Shown here one piece after another: positions 21,356 through 31,256 of a stretch of 64,000 bases of DNA. This stretch comes from Ariolimax columbianus (lineage: Eukaryota; Mollusca; Gastropoda; Stylommatophora; Arionidae), in the NCBI GenBank assembly GCA_036924085.1, contig JAVGWX010000011.1:20631955-20695954 (forward strand), given 5' to 3'. Under the pieces are notes generated by a model. It made no database searches. It was given only the letters and a program-made list of their open reading frames with translations, and was not told the origin of the DNA. The translations under genes were made by a program, and so were the position numbers. How positions within the stretch are numbered: position 1 is the first letter of the stretch; every line of letters begins with the position of its first letter.

Positions 21356-21559
21356 TATCTTCAAGAAATAACGTTCTTTAAAAACGGTGCTTTGGGAAAT
21401 ATTCGTTAGATAGAATTCGCGTTCATATGCAAAGGTTCTGGTTATAGTTGCCGATTTGTAAATTAGCGGGTTATCGTAAAGCGGTTGTTCGTATAGCGGG
21501 TATTACTGTATAGCTACGTTCGTGGAATTTAAAAAAAATTTCGTTCGCCTTATTTAAAC

Positions 21560-21990
21560 AATTCGACAAAGCGGAGTACCTTGCACTATGTTTTTAATTT
21601 GCGCCTGTCGGCCTAGTGCATCCGACTTTGGCATGCATTTTATGTAAGGGTCTGCATTCTCCTGCATTTTCTAAATGTTTTTATTTTTATTTTACGTGTT
21701 TGCCTCACTAGTTTCTACTGGCGGAGGCGCGCCTATACCACCCCAGACCGTAGTCAATTGGGCGATATTAAGACGCATAAACAAGTGCTTGGATGTATGT
21801 GTGCGTCCGTATGTACCTATGCTAGGTGTGTGCGCTCTTAGAAGCCAGCCCAACCAAATGCAATGGAAGGGCCTCACCCCGAGGGCGCGAGCCCTTGCGT
21901 TTTCTAAAGGTTTGTTTCCCCCTGCATTTTCTAAGGGTTTTTCCCCCCAGCAACTTCAGTTTGTAAACCGTGTCACTTAACCACTAGCCC
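21560..21990 (-). mobile_element. S1 SINE interrupted by a nested S2 SINE
   Basis: On minus: GGACGGCGTGGGCTAGTGGT, followed by TAAG (A-box region, from 21998), and the AAACCCTTAGAAAATGCAGG block. A complete change to S2 sequence (GTGAGGCCCTTCCATTGC to AACTAGTGAGGCAAACAC plus an A-rich tail) occupies about 21685-21885. After it S1 resumes with TTAGAAAATGCAGGA, GTCGGATGCACTAGGCCGAC and the A-rich end. The repeated TTTAGAAAANGCA on both sides of S2 is consistent with a target duplication. Confidence 0.8.
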
Positions 21991-22059
21991 ACGCCGTCCA
22001 CCGTAGAAGGGACAAATCGATTCATTGACACGACCTGAAAACAGATGATTTAGAATCTA

Positions 22060-22512
22060 CTCACATCAGAGTTCTTCAATCTTGAAGAACATAAAAGATA
22101 GATAATGGCGATCATGTCACTGAAAGAAGAATGGGAAAACAAGAGAACGCTTAGCGAGAATCGTAATAATGGAAGCGAGATTAACCTCGGACTCAGTTGC
22201 AAAAATTGGGGCTGAAGATGCAACAATGAATGAGCTGATATTAGTGACACATAGCTCCCTACTTGCATCAGGGTCAGTGGCCAATAACTGAGACCTTATT
22301 CCGTCTCCAAGTGACGGCCCTGGAAACAGACTCCAGCCATTCAGTCTGGCTAAGAGATTAGTGACCCAAAAGGGAAGGCAAATACGGTTTCAAAAACTGT
22401 CGTGATGAAACCGGGTGTGTTGAAGAGAAAGGCGCAGATGTCGAAGCCTAGCAAACATCGACACAACGTCATTTTCAGGGCGAACAGCTAAGAAGAAGAA
22501 GAAGAAGAAAGG
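22060..22512 (+). mobile_element. S5 SINE-like repeat with (GAA)n tail
   Basis: Contains GGGGCTGAAGATGCAACAAT, GGCCCTGGAAACAGACTCCA and TTTTCAGGGCGAACAGCTAA followed by (GAA)5-6 at about 22492-22510. Relatives lie at 15.6, 27.4, 39.3, 51.3 and 58.1 kb. Confidence 0.8.
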
Positions 22513-22929
22513 GACAAAACGTATTTTAACATTGCGTGGAATTCTTATCATTCTTCTGCAAAATCACACGTTGACAATGACATTACATAATTTTGTTTTT
22601 CCACAATTCACTACATCGATGTGACAGCAATAGCATTGTATTACACTACATAATCTCTATAAACAATACGCATTACAAATGATTAAGCGGCATCTGGTGC
22701 TCTCTTATCGCTTCTTTAACTTGTCTTTGTTAATGCTGTGGAAAACTGTCCAGCTGTTAAAGATTAGTTTATCCCGTGACTCGAATTACATCATGCACAG
22801 AAGAAGAAGAGATGGGAAAAGAGAACGGATAACGGATTTCTAGGCATTTTCGGCAAGTTTTGGTACCATGTTGTACAATGGTGACGTTATTTTGGTCAAA
22901 TAACAACATACCACCTTGTTGAAGAACGA

Positions 22930-23575
22930 ACTAGATGGTAGGAGTGGAAGGCAGTCGTTCAAGAGGCAGGCAGCGTTTTAAGTGGTTGGATAACATCAGG
23001 AGAGGTGCATGATGTTGTTTGTCGTGCCATTTCTTGATTCGACGCTTTGCGAGGCCTCCTTTGAGCAGTAGTTTTTGTGTTTGTAGGAAACTCTGTCCAG
23101 ATGTAAGTCTCATTTTCTGCAACGTGTCCGAACATTCGGCGTCTTGGATCGTTGGTCTCAACAACTTCTACAACGCTTGTTCTGCTGCTGGGGGCGTGCT
23201 ACACCAAGTATGGGGAATAATTTTTGAATGTGTGTCCGTTTTAGACACAGTGACCATCCTGTTGTTGATAATATCGGTCTGCTTAGCATGTTTAGACTTT
23301 TCCAATTCTGGGGCCGCGCATTCCACTGCAGAAAAGCACAGGGCAAGTGCCGATGTCCGAAGGAAAGATATATGACTGTGCTCCCTGTGTTGTGCCGGTA
23401 AGTCTGCCGATGATGTTATTCCTCGTACATACTTTACGTTTGGTTTTCCTGCCAATGTGCCTTGAAGGATAGTGTGCAGTCTTGTTTGACACCAAGGGAT
23501 TTGGGGGCAGTGTAATGGTTCATCTAGTGTCCTTGCCGTATCTTCTTTATTTTCCTTTTGGTCTCTCTTGATCAC
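22930..23575 (-). mobile_element. Jockey/CR1-like LINE remnant
   Basis: Minus-strand frames, shifted against each other, read TRNNIIGRLTGTTQGAQSY, ALALCFSAVECAAPELEKSK, then RMVTVSK..THSKIIP and APPAAEQAL. This is the R.N.I..L.GT.WGA...L...AL.LV.S..EY.AP.W pattern of LINE ORF2 thumb regions. Several indels; dead. Confidence 0.75.
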
Positions 23576-23596
23576 AAAACGGAGGTATTACCATGA

Positions 23597-24203
23597 AAAT
23601 CAGGTCAGGTCACGTCAGGTCATCCCGTAACCGGTGAGGTCGTTGGGGCACACATGAAGACATCCTCACAACTCCACGCCATCCCCCTCTCTGTCAGATG
23701 CCGCTGCCTGTGACTCTTCTGGTCGGAGACTGATCCATTCTTTTATGTTGTCCTCCCATCTCTTTTTGGGCCGGCCTCTTCGTCGTCTGCCATGCACTTT
23801 CCCGTGGAGGATTGTGTTTGCAAGACCACTTGATCTCGATTTGTGACCGTACCAAGTGAATTTTCTTCTTTTGACAGTTGCCAAGAGATCTTCAAAAGGC
23901 CTTATTGCTGTTGTAATTCTATCTCGTATTTCCTCGTTTCTAACTCGATCTTTGTACGTGACGTTTAAGTCTTCGAAAAGATCTCATCTCCAAGGCCTGT
24001 ATCATTCGTTGAAGGTCAGCTGTAACTGTCCATGTCTCACACGCATAGGTCTCACACGCGTAGAGGTATATTGACAGGACCAGTGTACACATTAATCTGA
24101 TTTTCGTGCTTAATGCTAACCGTTTATCTTGCCAGATTTTGTTAAGCCATGCAAGCGCCGCTATTGTCTGTGCTATTCTGGCCAACACTTCACATTTTGA
24201 TGA
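23597..24203 (-). mobile_element. (TGACC)-tailed LINE, 5'-truncated copy
   Basis: Nearly the same sequence as the 3' third of the LINE at 61.9-63.6 kb. It reads VLARIAQTIAALAWLNKIWQ, RLALSTKIRLM, LYACET, ATVKRRKFTWYGH, GRRRRGRPKKRWEDNIKEW, and has a short GGTCAGGTCACGTCAGGTCA tail. A local duplication gives ACETYACET near 24060, and small deletions break the frame. The 5' truncation lies just before SKCEVLA. Confidence 0.9.
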
Positions 24204-24269
24204 AAATCACCCCAAACTAATCCTAAATTAAACACAAGTAGGTCCATCTGATATCCAGAGAGGCCACAG

Positions 24270-24790
24270 GAATAGAATGTTTTTGTTGTTGTTTAATGTC
24301 CACACAGTCGACTATTTTATAGGCCCTGAAATAGAAGGACGTTAAGTAACAGGTTATAGTGGCAGTTCTTACATCACGAACGTGAGGATGGAGGTGGGAC
24401 GTGATTTTTCAAGCGGTCGTGCTATTCGTGGCTTTATCAGCGTGGCGCTCACTACTTAAACTTAAACTTAACGTCTTTATACTGGTTTAGAAGACTCTGC
24501 AGAGTCTGTATACAACCAGTTCCATTTACAACACCTTCCTCTAGAAGCTCTAGAATCTGTTCTTAAATGCATTGACCGTCCCAGCCTCCCCCACCTCACT
24601 TGGCAATGCATTCCAAGCATTCACTACTCTCTGGCTAAAGAAATACTTCCTAATATCTAATCTACTGGGGGGATCACGCCGATCGACATCTCGTCACCCA
24701 GACGGCCCTGAAAACAGCCTGTTTCCGGGGAACGCTGTATGGAAGAGAGATAGCGGTCTTGGTCAGTATGATGTGCTTGTCTGGACTAGG
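24270..24790 (-). mobile_element. S6 SINE split by a LINE 3' end
   Basis: S6 sequence runs 24270-24455 (TTGTTGTTGTTTAATGTCCA to GCGCTCACTACT) and continues at 24665-24790 (CTACTGGGGGGATCACG... AAACAGCCTGTTTCCGGGG). The middle is a CR1/L2-like LINE end. CTACT at both edges may be the target duplication. Confidence 0.8.
24456..24664 (-). mobile_element. CR1/L2-like LINE 3' end nested in S6
   Basis: Tail TTAAGTTTAAG, the hairpin with AGACTCTGCAGAGTCT at about 24492, then the coding end (complement of TTGGCAATGCATTCCAAGCA, the VNAWNAL region), ending in ATCTAATC. Complete match to the other 3' ends of this family. Confidence 0.92.
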
Positions 24791-24879
24791 GTTCAGTTCC
24801 ACATTAATAGTAATAATAATAATAACAACAATAGTAATAATAAACAAATTGTTAAAATTACAACTTCACATTTCTTACA

Positions 24880-25300
24880 TTTTTAAAAAAAAGGTCTCGT
24901 CTTGCCGACCTAGGCCCCATTAAGAGCCTAGGCCCCAGTTAACGGCCTGAGCGCCTATTGCTTGTGTAAAGCTCCTTCGATTTACCGATGCTTTTAAAAA
25001 AACAACCGGCATTCAACTTTACCTCTGTCACTCCAAAGTCTTTGTGAGCGTGCGTTATAGGCCCACATGGGTAGTTGGTCAGGCTGCATTCTCATTAGAT
25101 GGCCGAACCGCTTGATTCTCTCATCAATATATTCAGTGCAGTGTCTAGCGTCAACGATATTTTACACCTCTTCATTTGCCCATTCTGTTTCTCCTAGCCA
25201 CGTTGATGGTTTTCCGGAGACATCTCACGTGTTGTGATCTTTCTCTTTAGAGAAGTACTTTTCAGTACTCTTCAACATGGGCGGAAGGGTCCAAAAGTGA
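24880..25300 (-). mobile_element. LINE ORF C-terminal remnant
   Basis: The minus strand reads DERIKRFGHLMRMQPDQLPM, then WAYNARSQRLWSDRGKVECR, a variant of the ERI.WFGHL.RM region at the end of LINE ORFs. Upstream, GKPSTWLGETEWANEEV is also recognisable. Broken by stops. Confidence 0.7.
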
Positions 25301-25439
25301 AGGTGATTTTAGCTTTTAGGTAGGCGATTGCAGAATTATTTAATTCTGTATTGAAAACAAATTATCATTATTATGACAATGCAGAGTCCCCACAACCTGC
25401 AGAATACCAGCAAACCAACAAAAGGAAAAACTTTGAGAA

Positions 25440-25855
25440 CTGGTGGTTTTCCCGAGACATCGTAATGCTGTGAAACATGGACAGTTACCCAAACCTCAAG
25501 GAAGAGAATCGAGTCCTTCGAGTCTAAATGTTATAGAAAGGTACTCAGAATACCATGGACCGAAAAAGGGAGAATATAGACATTCGACAAGAGTTGGGCA
25601 TATAGGGGAACTGATTCATATCATAAATTCCATCATTATGGAAAAATTGAAATTTATTGGCCACATCAAAATGCACACCGGTCTTGAGAGAACCGTAATG
25701 GAAGGTATGGTGTCGGGTGAGAGGCAGACAAAGATGGCAATGCACCAAGATGTCAATGAATGCTTGGGCATGACTCTAGAGCAGGCTGGAGATTTGGCAA
25801 GAACAGATCGAGTTTTTTCGACGGACTGTGATGGTAGCGAAGTTCTGTAAATGAC
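25440..25855 (+). mobile_element. LINE ORF C-terminal remnant
   Basis: The plus strand reads ETWTVTQTSRKRIESFESKC, YRKVLRIPWTEKRE, then in another frame IIMEKLKFIGHIKMHTGLER and ECLGMTLEQAGDLARTD. This is the classical end of an RT-bearing LINE with a frameshift between the halves. It is distantly like the remnant at 43.0-43.6 kb. Confidence 0.82.
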
Positions 25856-26560
25856 ATGCCACATAATGGTGATGCTGTATTAAAACATCTAAAATATACA
25901 AACTCTGTGGGCGATTGCGAAATTTTCCTCAATGTAGATTTTTGTGGGCGGTAAGGAAAATTTACCCTCACGAAAGTTATGAAAGTGGGCGCCAGATAAA
26001 AAAAAAAAAAGGTTGAAGAGCGACGCTCTAGAAGCTGTTAGAGAAATTAGTCAAATATTTGCAATTGTTATGAAAGAGGTAATTCTAACTATCGAATGTG
26101 TCCAAACATCAACAAAGCAACAGCAAGCATTTGGCGAAATATAACGTTCATTTAATTTTACCTGAAAGTTATTTAATTAATTAATTAAATTGAACATGGT
26201 CGACTTACTTGTGAATTTATCTGATATCCGTAGATAAATCAAACTATCAATAAGATAAGAAATAATGTTTGAGATTTTAGAGTTTAGTAAATCTACACAC
26301 TTCCTCCGTTCGGTGGTGTGTAACCAGTGCTGCCAAATGCCGTCTTGGTCGATGAATTCAGTCAACACGACCTATGTGTGTTCATCCCCCTTCACTTTCC
26401 ATGCTTTCCACACTTTTCTCTCCTCATCAACGGCGAATGAAAAATAGCTGGGAGACCGAAACTATGATTAGGCAGCCTCGTCATTAGGGTGGTCAAAAAC
26501 AGGAATTAGGGATGAGCGAAATTTGCAGGTGAATGATTCGTAAGGATTTGGCTTGATTTG
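25856..26560. other. Unassigned AT-rich sequence
   Basis: No gene or repeat family recognised. Confidence 0.4.
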
Positions 26561-26564
26561 TTGT

Positions 26565-26855
26565 TGTTGTTTTTGTTGTTGTTGAATGTCCACAATGAGA
26601 AGGATTACTCTTTTGTGCGCCCTGAAAAGGATGTTTAGTGGCGGGTTGTTGTAGCTTTTCCCATTTCCCGAGCGTGCTGATGAAGGTGGATCGGGGTCCT
26701 CCGGACGGTTATGCTATGCTTAGCTTCATCTGCATGTCGCTCACTCCTACGAGGATCACGTCGATCCCATATCTCGTTAGCTAGGCTGCCTTGAAAACAG
26801 CCCGTTTCCGGGATAGGAATACGTGGAAGTCGAGCTGGGGGTCATGGCCAGTATA
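26565..26855 (-). mobile_element. S6 SINE-like repeat, start of a 37-bp array
   Basis: (TTG)n-type start (GTTGTTGTTTTTGTTGTTGT), TGAATGTCCACAATGAGAAG, CCTGAAAAGGATG, GGTGGATCGGGGTCCTCCGG and AAACAGCCCGTTTCCGGGA. It runs without a break into the tandem array beginning at about 26843. Confidence 0.88.
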
Positions 26856-27275
26856 TTTTTTCTGACCCTGACTGACATGTCTGATCAGTATATTTTTTCT
26901 GACCCTGACTGACATGCCTGATCAGTATATTTTGTCTGACCCTGACTGACATGTCTGATCAGTATATTTTGTCTGACCCTGACTGACATGTCTGATCAGT
27001 ATATTTTGTCTGACTCTGACTGATCAGTATATTTTGTCTGACCTTGACTGACATGTCTGAGCAGTATATTTTGTCTGACCCTGACTGACATGTCTGATCA
27101 GTATATTTTGTCTGACTCTCACTGACATGTCTGATCAGTTTATTTTTTCTGACCTTGACTGACATGTCTGATCAGTATATTTTGTCTGACCCTGACTGAC
27201 ATGCCTGATCAGTATATTTTGTCTGACTCTGACTGACATGTCTGATCAGTATATTTTTTCTGACCAGACGTTAGT
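26843..27275. repeat. 37-bp tandem array, about 11-12 copies
   Basis: Unit GTCTGATCAGTATATTTTGT, followed by CTGACCCTGACTGACAT. One unit near 27016 is shortened. The last unit is followed by CTGACCAGACGTTAG, the normal outer end of S6, so the array lies between the body and the end of one S6 copy. Confidence 0.95.
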
Positions 27276-27339
27276 CTTCCTTCCCAAGAAGATAATTATA
27301 AATAATACTAATAATAACTAAAGATGAAAACGATGACAA

Positions 27340-27690
27340 ATTTAAAGAAGAATGACTTGGCTTGGCTTCGTTCATTCTAAATCTCCCGCTACCAAACAGT
27401 GAAAGGGCTTAAGTGGCAGAATGTAGTCCAGAGAACGGAATGCGTTGTGTCGTAGTTTACAGCTTGACTGCGATATTTGCACCTTTTGGTCCAACACATC
27501 CGACTTCAGCAAGCATTTTTTTAGTACCGGGTTAGCATTCCCTCTTCGATCCCTTCTCCTTAGCCAGTCTGCCCTACTGCAGCCTGTTATCCAGGATCAC
27601 CGCGTGGAGGTGTAGAAAGGTCTTGGCAGCTTTGGTTCGCTGGCCCTGACGCTAGCAGTCAGCTATGAGTCTCTGACCACTGCAGCTCAT
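27340..27690 (-). mobile_element. S5 SINE-like repeat
   Basis: Very similar to the copy at 39222-39600: TTACAGCTTGACTGCGATAT, followed by TTGCACCTTT, ACACATCCGACTT, CTCCTTAGCCAGTCTGCCCT and TTGGCAGCTTTGGTTCGCTG. The tail side is on the left. Confidence 0.82.
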
Positions 27691-27829
27691 GCGCTGCTCA
27701 ACATTAAAGAAGATTAAGAACAACGAGAAAAAGACCAAGAAGGCAAGATAAGGACATGTCTGTCGGTGTCCATGTGCAATGAATGAAGTATGTTCTATGA
27801 ACCATTTCCCATTTTTGTAAAGTTGGGGG

Positions 27830-28195
27830 GACTCAATGGACTCGAGGTAAGCTGACCGCCTTGGGTGCCGAAGGTCCTGGGTTCGAATCACGGTGGAGAC
27901 CGGCATTTTTTGTACGTGGATATTCTGGTAAAAGTTTCCGCGATCTCTGGGTAGTGAGATCAGACATCCGTGTTCAGTGTCGAGCACGTTAAAAATCCCT
28001 TGGAAATTGGAAATCGGGAAGAGTAGGCTTAACGCCGCTGCCCAGACAAAATTCAAAAGTTCAAGCTAAATATATACCCAAAATGTATTTGTACCTTTCC
28101 CCAGGTGGGTTGTTAAGAACAGCTGTAGATGGCGCCTAACTGACTGAGGGTCTACTTATCTCTAATGTTGAGTCTAAACCACCCTCCAAGAAAAT
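27830..28195 (+). mobile_element. S3 SINE with tRNA-like head and shared core
   Basis: The tRNA-like head carries a B box in GGTCCTGGGTTCGAATCACG at about 27890. The body has TAGTGAGATCAGACATCC, GAGCACGTTAAAAATCCCTT and GGAAATTGGAAATCGGGAAG. The shared core TGTAGATGGCGCCTAACTGA, then GGGTCTAC, is at 28125-28157. Bodies without the head occur at 53335-53625 and 60945-61290. Confidence 0.8.
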
Positions 28196-28247
28196 GGATG
28201 TATATAGACTCTGTAGAGTCTTCTAAACCAGTATAAAGACGTTAAGT
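28196..28247 (+). mobile_element. CR1/L2-like LINE 3' hairpin and tail fragment
   Basis: Only the 3' part: TATAGACTCTGTAGAGTCTT, CTAAACCAGTATAAAGACGT and TAAGTAAG. Confidence 0.85.
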
Positions 28248-28319
28248 AAGTTCATTTATCAGTATGGTGTGCTAGAGTACTAGACTAGACGGTATTCTTT
28301 CTCCAAATAAAAAAGATCC

Positions 28320-28512
28320 CATTACGCCGTATAGCGCATATGAAATATCGGGTTAGGCCCATATTATTTTGTAACCCACGGCACTTAGTGGATTATGTGA
28401 TCAGCATCACGCCGGTCACCTTTATTTCCCGGACTGAACCAGTACCCATTGCGGTTTGAAAAAACATTTTTCGCGAAGCCAGCGCGCTAACCACTGCGCT
28501 ACGCGGCTCCCT
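28320..28512 (-). mobile_element. S7 SINE with tRNA-like head
   Basis: On minus it starts GAGCCGCGTAGCGCAGTGGT, then TAGCGCGCTGG (A-box like), followed by a weak B box (GGTTCAGTCC). It then has GGTGACCGGCGTGATG and GTGCCGTGGGTTACAAAATA, followed by ATATGGGCCTAAC. The second half matches 60340-60470. Confidence 0.75.
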
Positions 28513-28799
28513 CTTTCTCCATTTAGCTTGACTTAATCGCAGCTATTCTACCATGGGATACATATGTCCGCTCACTTGTATTGTTCTTGGGGCTTGCAGT
28601 TTCTACAGGATCGGATGGTTGACTCTATGCCAACCCTCTTATTGCTATATCAAATATTATGGGATGGAGTTGCAATCAACCAATCACTACGTTTCCAGCT
28701 ATTCGTAGAACGCAGGTCTCAACAAATATAGGTCAGGATCTCATGTCCGCTCTCCATCTTGGATGATTGAGTTGACATTTTCGTTTCATTTTGACTGAC

Positions 28800-29310
28800 C
28801 TGAGTAATTGCGTCTTTATTCACCCCAAACAAAATAAATATGTGTTTTTAAGCACCGCATTTGGTGGAGTGATGTCACAGAATAATTCATTTTTTCAACT
28901 GTGAGGGGTGTCAAACATTTTGCGAGATTATACGAGAATTTCTGCTTTTGCTGCCGCTTATTCGTGCCGTCTTAGCAATGAATTGATTGCAAATGTCGGT
29001 CCATGGTAAGGAGAGAAGCATCAAGTTCTACTGCAGCATGGCATTGTCCATGTAATAACAACCCTGTTACCTAACTCTAACTCTAAACCTAACCATAATC
29101 CTAGCCTTCGCAAAATTGAATATAGCCATCTTTTCTACACTTCTGTCTTTATCTTATTTATTTGTAAAGTTATATCGACCTGTCCTCCCCTTAACCCGAA
29201 ATGGAATATCCCGTCAGGTCTGATGGGAACCCAGTGAACTCTTTGGGTGAATCATGACCTACTCTAAACTACAGATGACCATGGGTGAATTAAGACGCAA
29301 GTACCCTGAC
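28800..29310 (-). mobile_element. Dispersed repeat containing telomere-like sequence, copy 2
   Basis: Inverted relative of 19020-19420: complement blocks GTGACATCACTCCACCAAAT, TTTGTTTGGGGTGAATAAAG, ATTTCGGGTTAAGGGGAGGA and AGAAGTGTAGAAAAGATGG. The degenerate TTAGGG-like block is at 29070-29105. Confidence 0.75.
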
Positions 29311-29599
29311 TTGCCCATATTTGTTGAATTTTCGAATCTTAGAGTTTCTACAGGATAAATTAGCCACATTTGTATAATCCTTTGCCCCCTTTACTTGTAA
29401 TAATTGGAATCCTTGTATTCAAACAGGCAGGATACACCTGTTGCCGGGTAGCCGAAGGTTATCCGTAGTACATTCTTTATTTTGTAATGTTTGCTTTCTG
29501 TGACTTACTAGGGCTGGGGAAAGGTAGGTTGCGTATTGGGTAGGAATTTCAATACCTTATAGAATGTTGCCATGACAGCAGCTACCAGCACCTACTTGT

Positions 29600-29757
29600 A
29601 ATCTTAATTCAGGCAGACGCTCACCAGGTGGGCAGAAGAAACGCTACAGAGACTCATTGAAAGTGTCTTTGAAATGCTTCAGTATTGATGTCACCTCCTC
29701 TGTTTTATACTTTGCACAAGACCGTACCACCCGGCGAACTGGTATCACCGAGCTAAT
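29600..29757 (+). mobile_element. LINE ORF C-terminal end
   Basis: The plus strand reads LKCFSIDVTS...FAQDRTTRRTGIT, the typical LK..NID...WE.LAQDR..WR..I end of LINE ORFs. It is interrupted at 29758 by a SINE and continues at 30137. Confidence 0.75.
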
Positions 29758-30136
29758 ATCAACCAGTTTCTTTTACACAGGGAGGTTTCACCCTGGGGGC
29801 AACTCTTCTCTCCCCTTTTACACAGGAAGGTTTCACCCTGGGGGCAACTCTTCTCTCCCCTCTTACCTCACTCTGTTTCATTTGACTCTGTCCTACAGTC
29901 ACACTCTTGCACAACTTTCACACGTGTCCTCATGGTGAGGCCCTTCCATTGCACTTTGGTTGGGCTAGCTTCTGAGGGCGCACAGACCTAGCATAGGTAC
30001 ATACAGACGCACACATGCATTCAAGCACTGGTTTATGCGTCCTGATATCGCCCAATGGACTACGGTCTGGGGTAGAAAATGGCGCGCCTCCGCCAGTAGA
30101 AACTAGTGAGGCAAACATCTAAGCAAAAAAAAAAAA
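29758..30136 (+). mobile_element. S2 SINE with poly(A) tail and target duplication
   Basis: It sits between two copies of TCACCGAGCTA (29747-29757 and 30138-30148) and ends in an A13-14 run at about 30124-30137. The S2 body GTGAGGCCCTTCCATTGCAC ... ACTAGTGAGGCAAACAT is the same as the copy nested at 21.7-21.9 kb. The 5' part holds a 48-bp direct duplication (see separate entry). Confidence 0.88.
29772..29865. repeat. 48-bp direct duplication
   Basis: TTTTACACAGGGAGGTTTCA plus CCCTGGGGGCAACTCTTCTC, followed by TCCCC, occurs twice in a row with a single base difference, inside the 5' part of the S2 insertion. Confidence 0.9.
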
Positions 30137-30137
30137 A

Positions 30138-30660
30138 ATCACCGAGCTAGGATTGGTGCGGCATTTGGCAGACTTCGTAGTAAGGTGGGGGATCAGAACT
30201 CAACAAAAATGAGGGTCTACGCTGCAATTGTTCTACCTACCCTTTTATATGCGTGTGAGACCTGGACCGTCTATTGTCGTCGTGTCGGGAAATTAAACCA
30301 CTTTCACGTGTACTGCCTGCGGAAACTACTGATGATTAGATGGCACGACAGTGTGCCAAATGCAGATGTATTAGTGCGATTGGACTTGTCCAGTATACAC
30401 ACCATGATATGTGATTCACAGCTGATTGTACGCATGTCGGATCAACGTCTATTCAACAAAAAACCAAAAAACTGCTCAATTGTGAACTCCACAGTGGCAA
30501 GCGGTAGTCAGGGTAAATGGTACAAGGACACGTTTAAGAGATCACTGATTCAGTGCGGGATTAACCATGAGGACTGGGAAAGAATCGCCATCAATCACAC
30601 AGACTGGCGCAGCATTTTGCTGAGGGTGTTCAGATACACGAGGTATCAAGAATAGATGAG
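30138..30660 (+). mobile_element. LINE RT thumb and C-terminus, open over 156 codons
   Basis: Open frame containing TKMRVYAAIVLPTLLYACET, then WTVYCRRVGKLNHFHVYCLR, KLLMIRWHDSVPNADVL, and ending GKWYKDTFKRSLIQCGINHE, then DWERIA. Just upstream IGAAFGRLRSKV is visible in the same direction. Complete RT is absent. The frame is open but this is a truncated retroelement. Confidence 0.88.
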
Positions 30661-30729
30661 GCTATACAGAGACGATCGCTTCGCAAGTCGGCTCACATCA
30701 ACCCTTTTTCAACCCCAAGGTGGTAGTGG

Positions 30730-30985
30730 TTGGGGATTCCGTGGCGAAGTGGTTAAGCTGGCTGCCTCGTGATCAGGTGGTATGGGTTCGACTCCGGACT
30801 CCGCCGTTTTATTTTCACGGGTGCTTGATTTAGTAGTCCCCTGCATCTCGTAGTCACCTCCTAGTCGTCTTGTCCTTGACTTGCCACTGGGGTCGGGCGG
30901 CTCGAGACGAGAGAGTGAGGATAAAAAGTAGCGCAGAAAATCCTGACTAAAAATAGCGCGGCCTTTGCCTTTGTAGGGGATGTCC
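30730..30985 (+). mobile_element. SINE with tRNA-like head (S4 relative)
   Basis: A box TGGCGAAGTGGTTAAGCTGG and B box GGGTTCGACTCCGG, 40 bp apart, lie in a tRNA-like head at about 30740-30800. Downstream, CTTGCCACTGGGGTCGGGCG and GAGAGAGTGAGGAT resemble the S4 body. No tRNA cloverleaf with a paired acceptor stem could be drawn, so it is a SINE and not a tRNA gene. Confidence 0.7.
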
Positions 30986-31127
30986 TATTCCCTTGTACTA
31001 AATGCGGCAGACAATTCAGGCCTCCGATTGACTTATTTAGCCTTCTTCGAACCTATGCGAACAGTGAGTGCAGACAAAGTGGTCCTCATCGATTACGATA
31101 ATCAAACAACATATGACCATATGATGC

Positions 31128-31256
31128 AACAACATATATAAATCCATATATATAACACAAGCTATATAAATCCATATATATAACACAAGCTATTTAAATC
31201 CATATATATAATACAAGCTATATAAATCCATATATATAATACAAGCTATATAAATC
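31128..31256. repeat. 28-bp tandem repeat, about 4.5 copies
   Basis: Unit TATATAAATCCATATATATA, followed by ACACAAGC. It ends exactly where the CR1/L2-like LINE begins. Confidence 0.9.

Larger units (their letters stand above)
17727..21508. mobile_element. Candidate pogo/Tigger-like DNA element (no transposase)
   Basis: The left end CAGCAGCAAACTCGCTTATG, followed by CGAA, and the right end (complement CAGTAATACCCGCTATACGAA) are similar inverted termini. Both are flanked by TA (17725-17726 and 21509-21510), the target of pogo/Tigger transposons. Inner TTCGTAAAGCGGAC and TCGTAAAGCGGTTG motifs also pair. The interior holds other repeats and no transposase. It starts about 157 bp upstream of the nucleotidase ATG. 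Two unrelated short copies would be the alternative. Confidence 0.5.

Noticed and set aside
26959..27165. Lys/Gln-rich repeat peptide on minus
   Set aside because: Translation of the 37-bp array inside a SINE.
30185..30655. 156-codon open frame as a host gene
   Set aside because: Clear LINE ORF thumb and C-terminus without RT catalytic region; truncated.
30740..30800. tRNA gene suggested by good A and B boxes (also at 47780-47850 and 51555-51625)
   Set aside because: No closing acceptor or anticodon stems. The sequence continues as dispersed SINE families.
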